Assembly (NCBI RefSeq): GCF_024756235.1
Contig: NZ_JANUGY010000005.1
Coordinates: forward strand, 248,001-312,000
Origin: Massilia kyonggiensis
Lineage (GTDB): Bacteria; Pseudomonadota; Gammaproteobacteria; Burkholderiales; Burkholderiaceae_D
Direction: 5' to 3'
Length of the DNA stretch: 64,000 nt
In this document: positions 1 through 9,103 of the stretch, piece after piece
Layout: every line of letters begins with the position of its first letter
Position numbering within the stretch: position 1 is the stretch's first letter
Notes under the pieces: model-generated
Database searches by the model: none
Told to the model about the DNA's origin: nothing
Seen by the model: only the letters and a program-made list of their open reading frames with translations
Translations under genes and position numbers: made by a program

Positions 1-2
1 CG

Positions 3-1292
3 GTGCGCCAGGCCCTCTACATCCCGTTCTACGGCGTCCCCAAGGCGCGGCTGCCGGGCGTGCTGGTGCCGAGCATGGGCATGTCGTACAACGCGCCAGG
101 TTCACGCTGGACGTTCGGCACGAATGTCTACCTGGCGGCCGCGATGAGCATCGACCGCACCAAGGACCCGGACGATCCGGCGCGCTTCGACGGCCGCCTC
201 GTCCAGCTGCAGCGCCTCGTGTACCTGTCGCCGGCGGCCGCGTACAAGGTGTCGGACACGCTGAAGATCGGCATCTCGGTGCCGATCGCATACTCCGCCT
301 TCGCCATCAACACGGACTTCCGTGCGCCCAACAAGCTGCTGGGCACCGTCGGCCAGCTGCAGAAGGCGGTCTGCCCGGAGGGCAACGGCACCGTGATCGA
401 CACGCTGACCTTCGGCCTGTGCGGCGGCGGCCCGGAAGGCATGGTCAACCCGTTCAAGCGCGCCGCCAACATCGACTTCGATTTGCGCGCGTCGTTCGAC
501 CCGACGGTCAACATCGGCGTGCTGTGGGAGCCGAAGAAGTGGCTCGCGCTGGGCGTCGTGTACCAGGGCGGCACGCGCACGACCTACACCGGCTCGTACA
601 CGTTCCACAGCGACCCGATGCTGCGCAGCTTCGTGCGCGGGCTGAATTCGAGCCTGCTCGGCCCGATCGTCGGCGCCGTCACCGGCATGCCGCAGGATAT
701 CCCCGAATACCAGCACGGGAACATGACGGCGAAGATCCCGTTCCCGTGGCGCGTGCAGGCGGGCATGAAGCTGATGCTGACCGATTACGTGCAGCTGAAC
801 GCGGACGTCAGCTATGCCGACTGGGCGCAGTGGAACCAGCTGACGTTCGAGTTCGACGAGAGCATCAAGCTGCTCGAGATGGCGCGCCTGTTCGGCTACG
901 CGAATTCGCGCCAGGCCACGTTCAAGATGGGCTTCCGCAGCGTCGTCAACTACAGCTTCGGCACCCAGTTCAACCTGACGAAAAAGCTCGCGCTGCGCCT
1001 CGGCTATGAGCCGCGCAAGAGCTCCATCCCGGGCAATCAGATGAGCCTTCTCGCGCCGCTGCCGGACACGAAGCTCAAGAGCATCGGCCTGCGCTACCGC
1101 TTCGACGACGGCGGAGAAGTCAACGTGACGGGCAGCTACATGAAGGGCACGTACGACATCCCCGCGCGCAGCGACTGCAATCTGAACTGCGACAATTTCT
1201 TCAACCTGATCTATAACCCTTATGCGGCCACCAGCGTGTCCGGCAGCCTGATCGTGAAATACGCGGGCGCCTCGTACACGCGGCCGTTCTGA
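3..1292 (+). CDS. FadL/OmpP1-family outer-membrane transport protein (5' end missing)
   Basis: The frame is open from the left edge to a TGA. It carries alternating beta-strand segments rich in aromatic residues and Gly/Asn turns, and resembles the barrel of the FadL/TodX/OmpP1 family, which lets hydrophobic compounds cross the outer membrane. Typical pieces are the repeated KIGI, NIGVLWEPKKW, MTAKIPFPWRVQAGM and LALRLGYEPRKS strands and an SIGLRYRF strand near the end. No signal peptide is present at the visible start, so the GTG at the edge is probably internal and the real start lies outside. Two cysteine pairs (about residues 124/140 and 398/402) may form loop disulphides. The two following genes are close on the same strand and probably co-transcribed. 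The substrate is unknown. Confidence 0.8.
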   Translation: MRQALYIPFYGVPKARLPGVLVPSMGMSYNAPGSRWTFGTNVYLAAAMSIDRTKDPDDPARFDGRLVQLQRLVYLSPAAAYKVSDTLKIGISVPIAYSAFAINTDFRAPNKLLGTVGQLQKAVCPEGNGTVIDTLTFGLCGGGPEGMVNPFKRAANIDFDLRASFDPTVNIGVLWEPKKWLALGVVYQGGTRTTYTGSYTFHSDPMLRSFVRGLNSSLLGPIVGAVTGMPQDIPEYQHGNMTAKIPFPWRVQAGMKLMLTDYVQLNADVSYADWAQWNQLTFEFDESIKLLEMARLFGYANSRQATFKMGFRSVVNYSFGTQFNLTKKLALRLGYEPRKSSIPGNQMSLLAPLPDTKLKSIGLRYRFDDGGEVNVTGSYMKGTYDIPARSDCNLNCDNFFNLIYNPYAATSVSGSLIVKYAGASYTRPF

Positions 1293-1304
1293 CTGGAGAC
1301 GACG

Positions 1305-1847
1305 ATGTTGCGAATGATTTGGATGACGATGGCCTTAGGTTTGGCCGCGGGCGCGCACGCGGAGGGCATGACCGGCGTGCCGCCCGCCAAGCAGGCGCTC
1401 GTGCAGCGCGTGCTGGACAAGATGGGCCTGGAGTCCGTCGGCCTGCAGATGCTGCAGGCGCCGGTGGCCGACATGCTGCGCCAGTCGCGCGTGGTGGTGC
1501 AGAGCCGCGTCCCGGCCGACAAACAGGACGCGACGATGAAGGACATCACGGCGGAGGCGACGAAGTTCGTCGAGCAGGAAACGCCGGGCCTGCGCACGAG
1601 CACGCACGCGATCGTGCAGTCCAGCGTGGCGCCGCTGCTCGCGCAGAAGTTCAGCGAGGACGAGCTGAAACAGCTGGCCGGCATCCTCGAATCGCCCGTG
1701 CTGGCGAAGTTCGAGAGCGTCGTGCCGGAGATGAAGAAGGCCGTCGGCGAGAACGTGGCCAAGGCCAACGCGGCGCAGATCCAGCCCAAGATGACGGAAC
1801 TGCAGAACCGCGTGGGCCTGAAGCTGCGCGCGGCCGTCGGGCAGTAA
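1305..1847 (+). CDS. small secreted DUF2059-like protein
   Basis: 180 residues beginning with a short hydrophobic signal peptide that ends around AHAEG, so the product is probably periplasmic. The rest is helical and charged. The segment SEDELKQLAGILESPVLAKFESVVPEM is typical in style of DUF2059 proteins (helical periplasmic proteins of unknown function), but I recognise it by resemblance only. It starts 12 bases after the FadL-like gene, with a GGAGACGACG ribosome-binding region, and is followed at 24 bases by another plus-strand gene. This supports a three-gene operon linked to the outer membrane. Confidence 0.6.
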   Translation: MLRMIWMTMALGLAAGAHAEGMTGVPPAKQALVQRVLDKMGLESVGLQMLQAPVADMLRQSRVVVQSRVPADKQDATMKDITAEATKFVEQETPGLRTSTHAIVQSSVAPLLAQKFSEDELKQLAGILESPVLAKFESVVPEMKKAVGENVAKANAAQIQPKMTELQNRVGLKLRAAVGQ

Positions 1848-1871
1848 CGACCACACCATGAGGAGGCGGCG

Positions 1872-2666
1872 ATGAGCGACTGGATGACACGCAGCACCAA
1901 CAGGTCCCGGCTGGGCCAGATCCTGATCGAGAAGCAGCTGATTTCGCAGGAACAGCTGGACGCGGCAATCCGCGCGCAGGAGCAGAGCGGGCGCCGGCTG
2001 GGCGAGATCCTGGCCGACATGAAGCTGATCACGCAGGCCCAGGTGCGCGGCGCCGTGCGGCGCCAGCGCAGCCTGCGCATGGCGGCGGCGCTGGCGACCG
2101 CGCTGCTCGGGCCCTTGCACGCCTACGCGGCGGTGGCGGCGGCGCCGGCGGCGGCCGTCTCCACGCGCCTGGCCGGCGAAAGCGGACGGGAATTCGGCAG
2201 GGGGATGCGGACGCTGTCCGACGAGGAGTTGGGCGAGGTGACGGCCCAGGGCCGCAGGGAGGATCAACTGAGCGACGCGCTGCGCGAGCAGGCGCGCCAG
2301 GCGGAGCTGCGCCTGATCGCGCTCGCCGCGCAGGGCGGCCAGCAGGGCCTGCAGGCGGCGGTGCAGCACGCGCTGCCGAACGATGGCGTGCGCGTGCTGG
2401 GCGAACTGGCGACGGTGTTCAATCCGCTCGCGTTGCTGCTGACGGCCGACACGACGGTGCGCAACGTCAGCTACGATCCGGCCAATTCGCACGCGACCGT
2501 GAACAAGGACGGCTCGATCACCTTGCGCCTGCCCAGCACGATCGGCGAGATCAGCTTCCGCAACATCCGCGTGGGCAGCCACCCGGGGCCGACGTTCGGC
2601 AGCATCGAGATCCACGACATCGACCTGCGCGGGACGACGATCAGCGTCAAGCCGATCGGGCACTAA
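1872..2666 (+). CDS. hypothetical protein with MshEN/GspE-N-like N-terminus, a hydrophobic segment and a secreted-looking C-terminus
   Basis: 264 residues. Residues 12-60 (LGQILIEKQLISQEQLDAAI, then GRRLGEIL) look like the short nucleotide- or c-di-GMP-binding repeat at the start of type II secretion/type IV pilus ATPases (MshEN). No ATPase follows. Instead there is a basic stretch (RRQRSLR), one hydrophobic segment (about 72-95) and an Ala-rich linker. Then comes a short motif, LSDEELGEVTAQG (about 118-130), of the kind seen at the start of some surface or pilus-associated secreted proteins, followed by a helical region and a beta-rich tail. The architecture suggests a cytoplasmic sensor part tethered to an exported part. 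Function unknown. A GAGGAGG ribosome-binding site precedes the ATG. Confidence 0.6.
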   Translation: MSDWMTRSTNRSRLGQILIEKQLISQEQLDAAIRAQEQSGRRLGEILADMKLITQAQVRGAVRRQRSLRMAAALATALLGPLHAYAAVAAAPAAAVSTRLAGESGREFGRGMRTLSDEELGEVTAQGRREDQLSDALREQARQAELRLIALAAQGGQQGLQAAVQHALPNDGVRVLGELATVFNPLALLLTADTTVRNVSYDPANSHATVNKDGSITLRLPSTIGEISFRNIRVGSHPGPTFGSIEIHDIDLRGTTISVKPIGH

Positions 2667-2671
2667 AAAAA

Positions 2672-2697
2672 ACGCCCCGCTTGCGGGCGGGGCGTTG
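2672..2697 (-). terminator. rho-independent terminator of the flg operon (minus strand)
   Basis: A perfect 10-bp stem AACGCCCCGC / GCGGGGCGTT with a 6-base loop. On the minus strand it is followed by a run of T (positions 2673-2666), so it is a good terminator for the flgB-flgL transcript that ends at 2716. In the plus direction the stem is followed by only two T, so it would work less well for the FadL operon that converges here. Confidence 0.8.
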
Positions 2698-2715
2698 TCG
2701 TTCCTGAAGCAGGGT

Positions 2716-3762
2716 TCAGCGCAGGCCGAGCAGCGCGAGGACGCGATCCCGGCTGACGCCGACGAGCGCCGACGTCAGGGCGATCAGCGACTCGTAGTCC
2801 GTGCTGGCGGCGACCTTGCCGAAGTCGTCGATCGCGATGGTCATGTCCGGCGGCGGCGTCGAGGCATCCGCCACCTGGACGCTGGCGGCCTGCAGTGCGG
2901 CGCTGGCGGCGGCCTGCGAGCGGTGCACGCGTTCCAGCGCCTGGACCACTTCGCGCAGGCTCTGGCGCAGCGCGTCGGCATTGCCGGTTTCCGCACTGAC
3001 GTTCCACAGCTGGGGCGCCAGGTTTGCCGCCACTTCTTCGGTCGTCACGCGGCCGCGGCCGCTCACGGCGATGCTGTCCTTGACGGCCGACCAGTTCGCT
3101 TCCGGCGTCGTGAACACCAGTTCGCCGTTCTCGTCCAGGCTCGCGTGCACGCCCATCGGGGCGAGGGCGCGGTCGAGGGCGCGGGCGATCTGCTGGTTCG
3201 ACTGATCCGGCTCGATGTTGACGGCCATCTGCGGGCCGCCGGCGCTGCCGACCGAGAACGAGACGGTCTGCGGCGCGCTCTTCTTGAGGCTGTCGATGTC
3301 GAGGCCGCGGATGCGGAAGCGCTGCGCGGCCGGCTTCGTCGAATAATTCAGGTTGCTGTCGACGCTGCCGCCGCCGGTCTTCTTGCGCTCGGCCAGCGTA
3401 TGGGCCAGCTGGCGCGCGTGGACTTCGAGCTGCAGGCGCGAACCGTTGCGCGTGCCGGCCAGCTTGGCCGTCAGCTCGCCCTTCAGCGCCTCGAGCTGGT
3501 TCGCCACGCGTTCGAGGTAGTCGAGCGCCTGCTGGGCGCCCGCGACCTGGTCCTGCAGGCCGCTGGCGATGCGCGACGCGCCGGCATTGGCGCGCAGCGG
3601 CGCCGCCGACGCCGCGGAGGCCGCCGCGGTATCCGCCGACGTGTCGTCGACGGATCCCGTGGAGCGGGTCGGAACGAGCCGGGACGAGGCATTCGCCCGG
3701 GTGCCGAGGGTGCCGCCGGTTCCGCCGGCGGTCGTGGGTCGTAAAGTGGTATCCATGACCAT
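2716..3762 (-). CDS. putative hook-associated protein downstream of flgL (LafW-like by position)
   Basis: 348 residues. The ATG overlaps the flgL stop as TGATG, so translation is probably coupled; a second ATG two codons later is an alternative start. The N-terminal third is low-complexity Thr/Ala/Ser. A helical stretch around 90-130 (QQALDYLERVANQLEALKGEL) follows, then a segment near 190-255 (IDSLKKSAPQTVSFSVG; GVHASLDENGELVFTTPE) that reads like the flagellin/hook-IN motif of flagellins and FliD. The C-terminus is helical (LREVVQALERVHRSQAAASA). No family is recognised across the full length. Lateral flagellar loci carry a hook-associated gene, lafW, directly after flgL, and this gene has that position. 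The function is inference from motif and position. Confidence 0.55.
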   Translation of the reverse strand: MVMDTTLRPTTAGGTGGTLGTRANASSRLVPTRSTGSVDDTSADTAAASAASAAPLRANAGASRIASGLQDQVAGAQQALDYLERVANQLEALKGELTAKLAGTRNGSRLQLEVHARQLAHTLAERKKTGGGSVDSNLNYSTKPAAQRFRIRGLDIDSLKKSAPQTVSFSVGSAGGPQMAVNIEPDQSNQQIARALDRALAPMGVHASLDENGELVFTTPEANWSAVKDSIAVSGRGRVTTEEVAANLAPQLWNVSAETGNADALRQSLREVVQALERVHRSQAAASAALQAASVQVADASTPPPDMTIAIDDFGKVAASTDYESLIALTSALVGVSRDRVLALLGLR

Positions 3763-4673
3763 CAGAGCGCCGAGAAGAGGGACAGTTTGCCGATCTTGCT
3801 GTAGGCCATGTAACTGGCCTGGAGTGCCGTCTGGTAGCCGTTCAGCTCGATGGCCGCGGTGCCGACGTCGAGTTGCCCGATGTCGAGGATCGCCGTCTGG
3901 TTCGACAGGCTGACGTTCTCGTGGTTGGCGTCGATCGTCTTGAGGACGTTCTGCTGGCCGCCGATGACCGCGACCTTGCCGGCAACGAGGTTCGTCGTGT
4001 CGTCGAACCCGTTCAGGGTGGCCGTCAGGACGCTGCGCACGGCGGGGTCGTTGACGTTGACGGTGCTGCCCGACAGCGTGCCGATCGCCTGGTCGAGCTG
4101 GTTCAGCAGGTTCTCGACGCCCTTGATGTTCTGGTTCGCCACCTGGGTGATGCCATTGCCCACCACCACCAGCTGGTCGTTCGTATTCCCCGCATAGCTG
4201 TAGCGCGAACCGAGCGGCGCGGTGGCATTGTAGGCGATCGGCGCGGTACCGGTGACGGTGCCGGAAAACACGTAGCGGCCTTCCTGGTCGATCGTATTGG
4301 CCGAGTACGACAGGCTGTCGCGCAGCGAGACGAGCGACGTGACCATCGCGTTCAAATCCTGCGAGGTATTCGAGCCGTCCAATGCCCACACGAGCAGGTC
4401 GCGGCCCGAGCCCATGTCGTTGACCATGTTCTGCAGGTAGCCTTCGTTCTTCCCGAGGCGTTCGTTGACCGCGGCGATGTTGCTGCGGTACTGCTTGATG
4501 CCGGCCTCTTCGCGCTTCAGGCGCGACAGGCGCACGCTGTCGACCGGATCGTCCGACGGCAGCTGGATGCGGTTGCCGTTGGCCATCTGCTGTGTCACGT
4601 AGGTGATGCGCTCCTGGTTCTGCTGGAGCGACTGAGTCATCATCGCCTGGTATTGACTGGTGGCGATACGCAT
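3762..4673 (-). CDS. flgL: flagellar hook-filament junction protein FlgL (HAP3)
   Basis: 303 residues, normal for FlgL, which joins the hook to the filament outside the cell. The N-terminus (MRIATSQYQAMM, then NRIQLPSDDPVDSVRLSRL) and the C-terminal helix (IELNGYQTALQASYMAYSKI) are the conserved flagellin-like D0/D1 helices that pack at the hook tip. It lies 11 bases downstream of flgK and overlaps the next gene by one base, so it belongs to the distal part of the flg operon. Confidence 0.93.
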   Translation of the reverse strand: MRIATSQYQAMMTQSLQQNQERITYVTQQMANGNRIQLPSDDPVDSVRLSRLKREEAGIKQYRSNIAAVNERLGKNEGYLQNMVNDMGSGRDLLVWALDGSNTSQDLNAMVTSLVSLRDSLSYSANTIDQEGRYVFSGTVTGTAPIAYNATAPLGSRYSYAGNTNDQLVVVGNGITQVANQNIKGVENLLNQLDQAIGTLSGSTVNVNDPAVRSVLTATLNGFDDTTNLVAGKVAVIGGQQNVLKTIDANHENVSLSNQTAILDIGQLDVGTAAIELNGYQTALQASYMAYSKIGKLSLFSAL

Positions 4674-4684
4674 GCTTCTCTCCC

Positions 4685-6055
4685 TTAACCCATCATCTGC
4701 AAGGTGGCGTCGAACAGCGCGTTCGCGACGGACATCACCCGCATGTTGGCCTGGTACATGTTCTGGTATTCGACGAGGTGCACGGCTTCCTCGTCCTCGT
4801 TCACGCCGCTCGTCGACTGCCAGTCCGCGACGGCCTGGTCGCGCATCGTCTGCGCGGTCGAGAGGGCGCCCTTGTTCTGCTGGCTGTCGACGGCGAGGCG
4901 GCCGACGAGCTGGGTGTCGGCGTCGCCGATCATCACCACGCCGATCTTCGTCATCGTGATCGTCTGGTTCTTGATGGCGACCAGTTTTTGCAGGTTGCCA
5001 GTGTCGCCGGCCGTGCCGTCGCCGGAAAACGCGAGGTCCGACGTCTGGAATCCGTCCGCCACCTGCAGCATGTTCGACGTGCTGCCCGGGTTGTACACGA
5101 ACAGCGGCGCGCCGGCCGAACCGTCCATCTTGAAACCGGCCTGCAGCTGGGTGTTGACCTTGTCGGCGATCTGCTGGGCCATCTCGGCCACGCCCTGCTG
5201 CAGCGGCAGCAGCGTGTCCCGTTCATAGACCGACAGGCCGCCGAGCTGGCCGCCGGCCCGGGTCGTGTCCAGGTCGAATTTGGTGCCGGCGAACGTCAGG
5301 CTGAACGTCTGCGCGGCGCCGCCGCTGACGGACAACGAGCCGGCGATGCCGCCCAGCACCAGCGACTGGCCGGTCTTGAGCGAGACGTTGCGGGTGCCGT
5401 CCGGCTGGTCGCTGACTTCCAGGCCCATCTGGCTCGCCAGGCTGTCGATCGCCTGGTCGCGCGCGTCGACCAGGGCCGAGGCATTGCTGCCCGTGGCGTT
5501 GGCGTTCGCGATCTGGGCGTTCAGCGACGCGATCGATGCGATCGTCGTATTGGCCGAGTCGACGAGCGCGCTGCGTTGCTGGCGCACCGATTGCAACTGG
5601 GCGTTGTAGACGTTGTTCATGCTGTTGAAGCGCTGGGACAGCAGGTTGGCGGCGGTCACCACCTGCTGGCGCAGCGGGGTCGACGTCGGGTCGACGCCGG
5701 CCACCGAGTTCAATGCCGCGAAAAAGCCGTCGATGCCGCTCGACAGGCTGGCGGTGTCGTCCCCCATCACCTGTTCCAGCTGGGTCAGGTACGGCTGGGT
5801 CTGCGAGTGCGCGCCCAGGTCGGACGCGCTGCGCCACATCTGCTGGGTCTTGTAGCTGTCGGAGAACCGCATCAGCTGGGTCACGCGTACGCCGTTGCCG
5901 GCCTGGCTCGAACCGGCAGAAGGCGCGACCGCGGTCAGCAGGGCCGCCTGGCGGGTATAACCCTTGGTCTGCAGGTTGGCGACGTTCTGGCTAGTGGCCG
6001 ACAGGGCCAGTTGCGAAGCGACCGCGCCGGACAGGGCGTTGTTGAGGATGCTCAT
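4685..6055 (-). CDS. flgK: flagellar hook-associated protein FlgK (HAP1), short form
   Basis: 456 residues, about 90 fewer than the enterobacterial protein, so the variable surface domain is reduced. The N-terminus has the rod/hook family signature LALSATSQNVANLQTKGYTRQ. The C-terminus (NEDEEAVHLVEYQNMYQANMRVMSVANALFDATLQMM) is the conserved helix that packs in the hook core. FlgK is the first hook-filament junction protein, exported through the flagellar type III apparatus. It starts 48 bases after flgJ. The short form agrees with the short flagellin in this locus. Confidence 0.93.
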   Translation of the reverse strand: MSILNNALSGAVASQLALSATSQNVANLQTKGYTRQAALLTAVAPSAGSSQAGNGVRVTQLMRFSDSYKTQQMWRSASDLGAHSQTQPYLTQLEQVMGDDTASLSSGIDGFFAALNSVAGVDPTSTPLRQQVVTAANLLSQRFNSMNNVYNAQLQSVRQQRSALVDSANTTIASIASLNAQIANANATGSNASALVDARDQAIDSLASQMGLEVSDQPDGTRNVSLKTGQSLVLGGIAGSLSVSGGAAQTFSLTFAGTKFDLDTTRAGGQLGGLSVYERDTLLPLQQGVAEMAQQIADKVNTQLQAGFKMDGSAGAPLFVYNPGSTSNMLQVADGFQTSDLAFSGDGTAGDTGNLQKLVAIKNQTITMTKIGVVMIGDADTQLVGRLAVDSQQNKGALSTAQTMRDQAVADWQSTSGVNEDEEAVHLVEYQNMYQANMRVMSVANALFDATLQMMG

Positions 6056-6103
6056 GGTGCGTAGCCTTTTGTGCGTGCGTGTTCAGTAAGGACAGGCGAC
6101 CGT

Positions 6104-6445
6104 TCAGCTCGATTTATTAAGCGGTGCGGGCAAGATCTGCCGCAAAATCGCGTCGGCCACGCCGAAGGCACGCTGCTGCGCCATGTTACCGGCCAACATG
6201 TTGTCCACCATATCGGTCATGTCCTGGTTGACGCGGTCCTTGGTCGGGCTGTCGTCCGGCGCGATGGCGCGCGTGCTTTCGCGCATCTGGTGCAGCATGT
6301 GGGAGATGAAAAAACTCTCGAATTCGACGGCAGCTTTTGTCGCTTTGGCAACGTAAGCCTTGTCGACGGCGGCGGGCGCGACTTTTTCTTCGCCCGTGGC
6401 CTGGTCCGGCTGTTCCGGACCGATCGCGTTGACGTTGTTCAGCAT
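6104..6445 (-). CDS. flgJ: FlgJ rod-capping domain only (no muramidase)
   Basis: 113 residues matching only the N-terminal rod-cap half of FlgJ: KAAVEFESFFISHMLHQMRES and the DMVDNMLAGNMAQQRAFGVADAILRQIL block. In enterobacteria FlgJ is about 313 residues, with a C-terminal peptidoglycan hydrolase that opens the wall for the rod. Here that part is missing and a separate hydrolase gene of the FlgJ type lies at 13308-14030. The start overlaps the flgI stop (TGATG), so the two are translationally coupled. It should cap the growing rod in the periplasm. Confidence 0.88.
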   Translation of the reverse strand: MLNNVNAIGPEQPDQATGEEKVAPAAVDKAYVAKATKAAVEFESFFISHMLHQMRESTRAIAPDDSPTKDRVNQDMTDMVDNMLAGNMAQQRAFGVADAILRQILPAPLNKSS

Positions 6446-7602
6446 CAGATCACCACCAGTTCGCCTTCGATCGCGCCGGCCTGGTCGAGGGCCTGCAGGA
6501 TCGCCATGATGTCGTCGGGGGACGCACCAAGGCTGTTGACCGTGTCGATGATGGTCTGCAGGCGGGCGCCGGCCGGCCAGTGGAACATCTGGCCCGAGCC
6601 CTGGTCGACCGAGACCTTCGATTGCGGCGTGACCTGCGTCTGGCCCCGCGAGAACGGGCCCGGCTGGCTGACGGCGGAGCTTTCCGAGATCACGACCTTG
6701 AGCGAGCCGTGGGTCACGGCGGCCGATTTCACGCGCAGGCCGTCGGAAATCACGACGGTGCCCGTGCGCGAGTTGAACACGACGCGCGGCACTTCCGCGC
6801 CGGCTTCCACCGGCATGTTTTCCAGCTTGGCGACGAAGGCGACGCGTTCGGTCGGATTCGTGGGCGCCACGACTTCGACGCTGGTGCCGTCGGCCGTGGT
6901 GGCGACCTGGCCGAAGCGGCGGTTGATCGCGTTCACGACGTTGGTCGCGGTGTCGAAGTTCGGGTGGCGCAGGCGCAGCAGCACCTGCGGGCGGGTGGCG
7001 AAATCGGTCGGGATCTCGCGCTCGATCATCGCGCCGTTCGGGATGCGGCCGCCGGTCGGCGTGTTGACCGTCACCGACGAGCCGCTCTTGCCGGCCGCGG
7101 ACAGGCCGCCGACCACGAGGTTGCCCTGGGCCAGCGCATAGACTTCGTTATCGGCCGCGCGCAGCTGGGTCAGCAGCAGGGTGCCGCCGCGCAGGCTTTT
7201 CGCGTCGCCCAGCGACGAGACGGTCACGTCGATCTGCTGGCCGCGGCGGTAGCCGGGCGGGAACACGGCCGACACCATGACGGCGGCCACGTTCTTGTTC
7301 TTCGCTTCTTCGCCGTCCGGCAGCTTGACGCCGAACTGCTTGAGCATGTTGACGACCGACTGGCTCGAGTACTTCACCTGCGTGGAGTCGCCGCTGCCGT
7401 TCAGGCCCACGACGAGGCCGTAGCCGACGAGCGGATTCTCGCGCACGCCTTCCACGCTGGCGAGGTTGCGCAGCGGCTGGGTGCGCGCGAGGATGGCCGC
7501 GTCGGGATTGACGGACGCGGTCTTCACGGCCGGGGCCGCGATCGCCGGCAAGGCGAGCAGCGCGGCCAGGGCCAGGGAAGCGAAACGTAAGGTGCGGGTC
7601 AT
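6445..7602 (-). CDS. flgI: flagellar P-ring protein FlgI
   Basis: 385 residues with a signal peptide ([17 protein letters not shown]) for Sec export to the periplasm. The family core is clear: [26 protein letters not shown], then [19 protein letters not shown] and LEGG-type [11 protein letters not shown]. The C-terminus carries [38 protein letters not shown]. FlgI forms the bushing ring in the peptidoglycan layer. It lies 7 bases downstream of flgH and overlaps flgJ by one base. Confidence 0.96.
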   Translation of the reverse strand: MTRTLRFASLALAALLALPAIAAPAVKTASVNPDAAILARTQPLRNLASVEGVRENPLVGYGLVVGLNGSGDSTQVKYSSQSVVNMLKQFGVKLPDGEEAKNKNVAAVMVSAVFPPGYRRGQQIDVTVSSLGDAKSLRGGTLLLTQLRAADNEVYALAQGNLVVGGLSAAGKSGSSVTVNTPTGGRIPNGAMIEREIPTDFATRPQVLLRLRHPNFDTATNVVNAINRRFGQVATTADGTSVEVVAPTNPTERVAFVAKLENMPVEAGAEVPRVVFNSRTGTVVISDGLRVKSAAVTHGSLKVVISESSAVSQPGPFSRGQTQVTPQSKVSVDQGSGQMFHWPAGARLQTIIDTVNSLGASPDDIMAILQALDQAGAIEGELVVI

Positions 7603-7609
7603 GGCGTCC

Positions 7610-8278
7610 TCAGAAGGGCATGAGCGGACCGGTGAAGAACCGGGTCAGCCAGCCGGGCTTGTTGGCGTCGGCCAGCGTGCCCTGGCCGGAATAGGCGATG
7701 CGGGCATTGGCCACGCGCAGCGACGACACCTGGTTCTCGTTGTCGATGTCGGCGGCGCGCAGGTAGCCCTTGATGCGCACGTATTCCTCGCCCTGGTTCA
7801 GCTGCAGGCGTTTTTCGCCGGCCACGCGCAGCAGGCCGTTCGGCAGCACTTCCTGCACGAGCACGGTGATCGCGCCGGACAGCGCGTTCTGCTGGGTGCT
7901 GGTGGCGTCGCCGTTGAAGCTGCGGTCGGCCGAGAGGTCGATGCCGGTGCGGCCGAAGGTCTTGCCGAGCGCGCTGATCGGCGCCACGGACGCGGAGGAA
8001 CCCTTGCTGAAGCTGGTCCCGGCCTTCTTGCTGGCCTGGGTCGTTTCCTGCAGCAGGACGGTGACGACGTCGCCCACGCGGAACGCGCGCGCGTCCGAGG
8101 TCAGCGAGACGGTATCGGCGCTGAACACGCCGCCCCCGACGCCGCCGCGCGCCGGCTGCGCTTTCGGCAGGGCGAGGGCATCGTCCTGGGGGACGGGGTT
8201 GTTCAGGGGGACGCGCGAGGCGCATCCGGTCAGCACGAGGCTGGCCGCCATCCCGGCGGCGAGGGCGAAGCGTTTCAT
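7610..8278 (-). CDS. flgH: flagellar L-ring lipoprotein FlgH
   Basis: 222 residues with a lipoprotein signal and lipobox LTGC at about residues 17-20, so the mature protein is anchored in the outer membrane. The core motifs [21 protein letters not shown], the [20 protein letters not shown] block and [21 protein letters not shown] are characteristic of FlgH, which forms the L-ring. It starts two bases after the flgG stop, within the continuous flg operon. Confidence 0.96.
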   Translation of the reverse strand: MKRFALAAGMAASLVLTGCASRVPLNNPVPQDDALALPKAQPARGGVGGGVFSADTVSLTSDARAFRVGDVVTVLLQETTQASKKAGTSFSKGSSASVAPISALGKTFGRTGIDLSADRSFNGDATSTQQNALSGAITVLVQEVLPNGLLRVAGEKRLQLNQGEEYVRIKGYLRAADIDNENQVSSLRVANARIAYSGQGTLADANKPGWLTRFFTGPLMPF

Positions 8279-8280
8279 GG

Positions 8281-9066
8281 TTAGCGGGAAGCCTGGGACA
8301 GGTATTGCAGCATGTTGTCGGCGGCCGACAACACCTTGGTGTTCATCTCATAGGTGCGCTGGGCGGCGATCATGTCGACCATCTCTTCGACGACCTGCAC
8401 GTTCGAGCCTTCCAGTGCGCCCTGCTTGATCTTGCCGAAGGCGCCGTCGCCGGCACGGCCTTCGTTCGGCGTGCCGCTGGCGGTCGTTTCCTGGAACAGG
8501 TTGTCGCCCAGGGCCAGCAAGCCGGCCGGGTTGACGAACGTGGTCAGCGTGAGCTGGCCCAGTTCGGTCGGGGCGATGTTGCCCGGGACGGTCGCGCTGA
8601 CCATGCCGTTCTCGCCGATCGTGATCGCGGTCGCGTTGTTCGGGACGGTGATCTGCGGCACCAGGGGCAGGCCCTGGGCGTTGACCAGCACGCCATTCGA
8701 ATCGACCTGCAGCTGGCCGGCGCGGGTGTAGGCCGGCTGGCCGTCCGGACGGCGCACCTGCAGGAAACCGCTGCCGTTGATCGCCACGTCGAGCGGCTGG
8801 CTCGTCGTCTGGATGCTGCCGTTGGTGAACACCTTCTGCGTGCCGACGATGTTCACGCCGTTGCCGAGCTGGACGCCGTTGCTGACGGTGTTGTCGGCCG
8901 TCTGGGCGCCCGGCTGCTTGTCGACCTGGTAGAACAGGTCTTCGAACACGACGCGGTCGCGCTTGAAGCCGACCGTGTTCACGTTGGCCAGGTTGTTGGC
9001 GATGGCTTGCAGTTTCGCATCCTGCGCCTGCACGCCGGTCTTGCTGATCCACATTGCTGGATTCAT
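8281..9066 (-). CDS. flgG: distal rod protein FlgG
   Basis: 261 residues, the usual FlgG length. The N-terminus has AIANNLANVNTVGFKRDRVVFEDLFYQ, and the C-terminus has GALEGSNVQVVEEMVDMIAAQRTYEMNTKVL, both standard for the axial rod/hook family. FlgG forms the distal rod through the P and L rings. Its start is preceded by an AGAGAGAG ribosome-binding region. Confidence 0.96.
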   Translation of the reverse strand: MNPAMWISKTGVQAQDAKLQAIANNLANVNTVGFKRDRVVFEDLFYQVDKQPGAQTADNTVSNGVQLGNGVNIVGTQKVFTNGSIQTTSQPLDVAINGSGFLQVRRPDGQPAYTRAGQLQVDSNGVLVNAQGLPLVPQITVPNNATAITIGENGMVSATVPGNIAPTELGQLTLTTFVNPAGLLALGDNLFQETTASGTPNEGRAGDGAFGKIKQGALEGSNVQVVEEMVDMIAAQRTYEMNTKVLSAADNMLQYLSQASR

Positions 9067-9103
9067 GGTTTCTCTCTCTTCTGATTCGGTTGGGGTCGCG
9101 CGT

